From Runella zeae DSM 19591 (GTDB taxonomy: Bacteria; Bacteroidota; Bacteroidia; Cytophagales; Spirosomataceae), in the NCBI RefSeq assembly GCF_000423565.1, contig NZ_AUIF01000035.1, forward strand, positions 1-64,000: a DNA stretch of 64,000 nt, read 5' to 3'. Made by a program: the position numbers and the translations under genes. Shown piece by piece: positions 61,643 through 64,000 of this stretch. How positions within the stretch are numbered: position 1 is the stretch's first letter; each line of letters opens with the position of its first letter. The notes under the pieces were generated by a model. That model had not been told where the DNA came from, ran no database searches, and worked only from the letters and a program-made list of their open reading frames with translations.

Positions 61643-62191
61643 TTGAAAAAATTAACTGCTATCGGCCTTTTTATCCTGTTGCTCTACAATATGTTTGGGC
61701 TGACGGTGGCAGTTTTGTTTTTTGAAAATGACTTCCAAACGGCTTCTCCTATCGCTGAAGACGATAAATGGCAAACCGTAAAAATGCACTTACCTACGCT
61801 TCCTTACAATGAAGCATGGGAAAATGCTGATGGACAAGAGGGGTTGATTAGGAGTGGGGATGATTTTTATAATATTACCCATCAACGCCACGAGAATGAT
61901 ACGCTCTATGTAACGCTCAAAACTAACCAACACGCCCGTGATCGGTTTTTTGAGCTTGCCAATATGATTCAAGAAATCGCTGATCCCAGCTCTGACCCTA
62001 CCGATACTCCTTTTGGAAAGGTAGTGAAGCTATTGAGTGATTTGGTAAAAGTATATCTCCCTAACTCGTCGATTGAGTGGCCTACCGAAGCATCTATACA
62101 AATGCTCTCTACCCGTTTTTTTGCCGCTCCCAACGATTCTTTGCTACAATTTTTCCAGCTTCTACACTCTCCTCCTCCCGAAGTCGCTTAG
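61643..62191 (+). CDS. Hypothetical single-pass membrane or exported protein
   Basis: 182 residues, TTG start (KKLTAIGLFILLLYNMFGLTVAVLFF), a hydrophobic N-terminal helix without an obvious cleavage site. The rest is soluble (FYNITHQRHENDTLYVTLKTNQHARDRFFELANMIQEIAD) with no recognised family. First of a run of exported proteins (61643-64000) that look like one transcription unit, possibly with an outer-membrane transport or metal-related role; this is inference from order only. Confidence 0.65.
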   Translation: MKKLTAIGLFILLLYNMFGLTVAVLFFENDFQTASPIAEDDKWQTVKMHLPTLPYNEAWENADGQEGLIRSGDDFYNITHQRHENDTLYVTLKTNQHARDRFFELANMIQEIADPSSDPTDTPFGKVVKLLSDLVKVYLPNSSIEWPTEASIQMLSTRFFAAPNDSLLQFFQLLHSPPPEVA

Positions 62192-62283
62192 TGATATATC
62201 CATTTGGGAGTTGAAAACTACTCTCATTGGTACGCTATGTCTGTAGTAGTACGGGCATATAATATCATTAATCGAAGCTAACA

Positions 62284-62520
62284 ATGATGAAAACACTGTT
62301 AGGGGTTTTGTTGCTATTCTTGGTTGTGGTCTGTATCTCTAGGGATACCCACGCTTATGAAACAGAAAAAGCAACATCCTCGTCTATTTGCTCAGAAATA
62401 AAATCTTGTCGCTTAAAAAGCGAGAAAGATAACCAGTATATGATGACCACCCTAGCGGTAAAAGAAATTCCGCCAGTGGGATGTGGTATACCTATACCTC
62501 ATTTTTCTGAAGCTGAATAA
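62284..62520 (+). CDS. Small exported protein of unknown function
   Basis: 78 residues, two adjacent ATGs (62284, 62287). Signal peptide (MKTLLGVLLLFLVVVCIS), then a short mature part with three Cys (SICSEIKSC, VGCGIPIPHF). No family recognised. Lies between the 182-residue and 367-residue proteins. Confidence 0.6.
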   Translation: MMKTLLGVLLLFLVVVCISRDTHAYETEKATSSSICSEIKSCRLKSEKDNQYMMTTLAVKEIPPVGCGIPIPHFSEAE

Positions 62521-62616
62521 TAACGGTTTTTCGCATCCAAGCTTTGGTTGAAATTATTCTATTTTTCAACCCAGACTCGTCGGAATACCCTACATGAGTC
62601 CCAAAGCTGTTATTAA

Positions 62617-63720
62617 ATGAAACGTATTATCTACTCTTTGATAGGGCTACTATTAGCCAATGAAGGATTTTCGCAAGGATGTGTGGCGGTTCGTCATATG
62701 AGCTGTACTGCTACCAATGCGCTTACTTCTTCCGAATATTTCAAACAAAAAAACGGACAGTGGCAGGTCAGTATGGGCTATCGCTACTTTCGGTCGTTTC
62801 GGCATTTTAGAGGAGATGTCGAAGAGCATGAGCGACTAGAACAAAACACAGAAGTTATCAATTTATCTCATGCCTTAGATTTAGGGATTAGCTATCAGCC
62901 CAATGCCCGCCTAGCTTTTGGTATCAATTTGCCGATTCAATACAACGACCGCTCATCCTTGTATGAGCATTATGGAAATGCAGTCTCTGCCAATCCCGAC
63001 CAAAAACGTTTTCATACTTATTCGAAAGGAATTGGAGATATCCGTTTGACGGCCACTTATTGGATGCTCAATCCCTACAAACTTCCCAAGTTTAATTTTG
63101 CCTTGGGAGCAGGTATAAAATTGCCCACCGGAAACCCAGGCGTAAGGGATGATTTTCATAAGTTGAACAAAGAAAAACAGGATTATGTGGTCAATAAGCC
63201 TGTAGATCAATCTATCCAACTAGGTGATGGAGGCGTAGGCGTAAGTTTAGAACTTCAAGGGTATGGGCAAATCACCAAAACCTTGACCGCTTATTTTAAT
63301 GGCTATTACTTATTCAATCCCAAAGAGACCAACAATGTACTTCGCAACCCTGAAGCTACTACCATCGATTTAGTGACTGGGTACTTCTCCGTAGCGGATC
63401 AATTTGCGGGCCGTGTAGGATTGAGTCAAAGTATTGGTAAAGGCCTAGCTATTATGCTAGGGGGGCGCGTAGAAGGTGTTCCGGCGATTGATGCCATTGG
63501 AGGGAGCAAAGGCTTCCGTCGGCCAGGGTACATCGTATCGGTAGAGCCGGGTATTGCTTATATGAAAGGCAAGTTTTCGGCGGCGGTCAATGTACCTTAT
63601 GCTTTGTATCGTAATCGTATCAAGAGCTACTCTGACCGCCTCGATCCGCTTGGGGTTCGTCATGGCGATGCTGCTTTTGCCGACTATTCTGTATCGATAA
63701 ACATCAGTCGTTGGTTTTAA
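62617..63720 (+). CDS. Outer membrane barrel-like protein
   Basis: 367 residues with signal peptide (MKRIIYSLIGLLLANEGFSQ). Reads as a porin-like barrel: GQWQVSMGYRYFRSFRHFRGDVEEHERL, LDLGISYQPNARLAFGINLPIQYNDRS, GIGDIRLTATYWML, FALGAGIKLPTGNPGVRDDF, with terminal SVSINISRWF (C-terminal Phe). The GIGDIRLTATYW ... GIKLPTGNP pattern resembles phenol-degradation/transport-type (meta-pathway) outer membrane proteins. Cargo unknown. The start of the next gene is 66 bp on and probably belongs to the same operon. Confidence 0.78.
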   Translation: MKRIIYSLIGLLLANEGFSQGCVAVRHMSCTATNALTSSEYFKQKNGQWQVSMGYRYFRSFRHFRGDVEEHERLEQNTEVINLSHALDLGISYQPNARLAFGINLPIQYNDRSSLYEHYGNAVSANPDQKRFHTYSKGIGDIRLTATYWMLNPYKLPKFNFALGAGIKLPTGNPGVRDDFHKLNKEKQDYVVNKPVDQSIQLGDGGVGVSLELQGYGQITKTLTAYFNGYYLFNPKETNNVLRNPEATTIDLVTGYFSVADQFAGRVGLSQSIGKGLAIMLGGRVEGVPAIDAIGGSKGFRRPGYIVSVEPGIAYMKGKFSAAVNVPYALYRNRIKSYSDRLDPLGVRHGDAAFADYSVSINISRWF

Positions 63721-63786
63721 CGTATATGAGGAGCGTTAGTTTGCTTATCATGTCTTTATTCTAAAAAAACACATTTCAAATGACCT

Positions 63787-64000
63787 ATGAAAAATCTATA
63801 TAGATGGGTGCTATCAGCACTTATGTTGGGCTACAGTACAGCCTACAGTCAGATGCCCAACGACGCTATTTATATGCCTAAAGGCGTAGTATGCGTGGGT
63901 ACGATGTACACCCACAGTAGTTGGAAACAATACTGGGAAAATACCCTGAAGCGTGAAAATCTAAATATCGGAACGCATACCACCCAAAGCGTCATGGTAA
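63787..64000 (+). CDS. Exported protein, partial at the right edge
   Basis: ATG at 63787, open to the window end (71 codons). Signal peptide (MKNLYRWVLSALMLGYSTAYS), then MPNDAIYMPKGVVCVGTMYTHSSWKQYWENTLKRENLNIGTHTTQS, the start of an outer-membrane-like protein with N-terminal barrel strand. Pairs by position with the 62617 gene. C-terminus outside the window. Confidence 0.75.
   Translation, partial: MKNLYRWVLSALMLGYSTAYSQMPNDAIYMPKGVVCVGTMYTHSSWKQYWENTLKRENLNIGTHTTQSVMV

Overview
The window looks like a chromosomal segment of a Bacteroidota bacterium of the order Cytophagales (Runella/Spirosoma/Dyadobacter-like). The basis is a SusC/SusD pair, an Oar-type TonB receptor, SprB-like surface repeats, a TAnnTTTG promoter at the tRNA gene, few Shine-Dalgarno sites, and the Cytophagales-typical sets of DUF1501 and planctomycete-type cytochrome genes. 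The assignment rests on recognised families, not on a search.

Layout. 1-5961 (minus strand): a partial beta-helix surface protein, an NTF2-like lipoprotein, an AraC-HTH/TPR membrane regulator with 17-bp direct repeats nearby, and an ECF sigma factor overlapping a membrane protein that ends in a beta-barrel-like domain. 6143-25714 (plus strand): a carbohydrate/glycan uptake and breakdown block: GH5-like glycosidase, GtaA-type glutaminase-family protein, SGNH esterase, SusC, SusD, then two pairs of (PSCyt1-DUF1549-DUF1553 cytochrome + DUF1501 exported protein) and a multidomain DUF2231/cytochrome protein. SusCD import together with periplasmic hydrolases and c-type haem redox enzymes suggests one locus handling a glycan or glycoconjugate. 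25778-28806 (minus): inositol monophosphatase, small unknown, DUF4105 protein, rsmI. 29171-33914 (plus): Oar-like receptor, receiver-only response regulator, PhnP-like MBL hydrolase.

33989-48089 is the accessory region and the most unusual part. A single good promoter precedes two degenerate tRNA-Arg-like units that share an inserted block, followed by an intact tRNA-Arg(ACG). A Fic gene lies between this tRNA and a decayed copy of the tRNA 3' end. Then comes an expanded type I restriction-modification locus: hsdM, a DUF1016 nuclease, hsdS, passenger genes, hsdR and a YgjP-like metallopeptidase. Between hsdS and hsdR are a HigBA module, an antitoxin with a RelE-like toxin frame that has lost its start codon, and an unknown overlapping gene pair. 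These passengers are separated by repeated pieces of the hsdS 3' end, one of them fused in frame to the hsdR 5' end as a 57-codon chimera. That junction is what a tandem duplication of the hsdS-hsdR interval would leave.

48118-64000: LytTR response regulator and LytS-like kinase (minus), OmpA protein, two secreted unknowns and a decayed lipoprotein start (plus), a small conserved unknown, a 1451-residue hybrid histidine kinase and a family-4 glycosyltransferase (minus), and a run of secreted or outer-membrane proteins to the right edge (plus), the last one cut off by the window.
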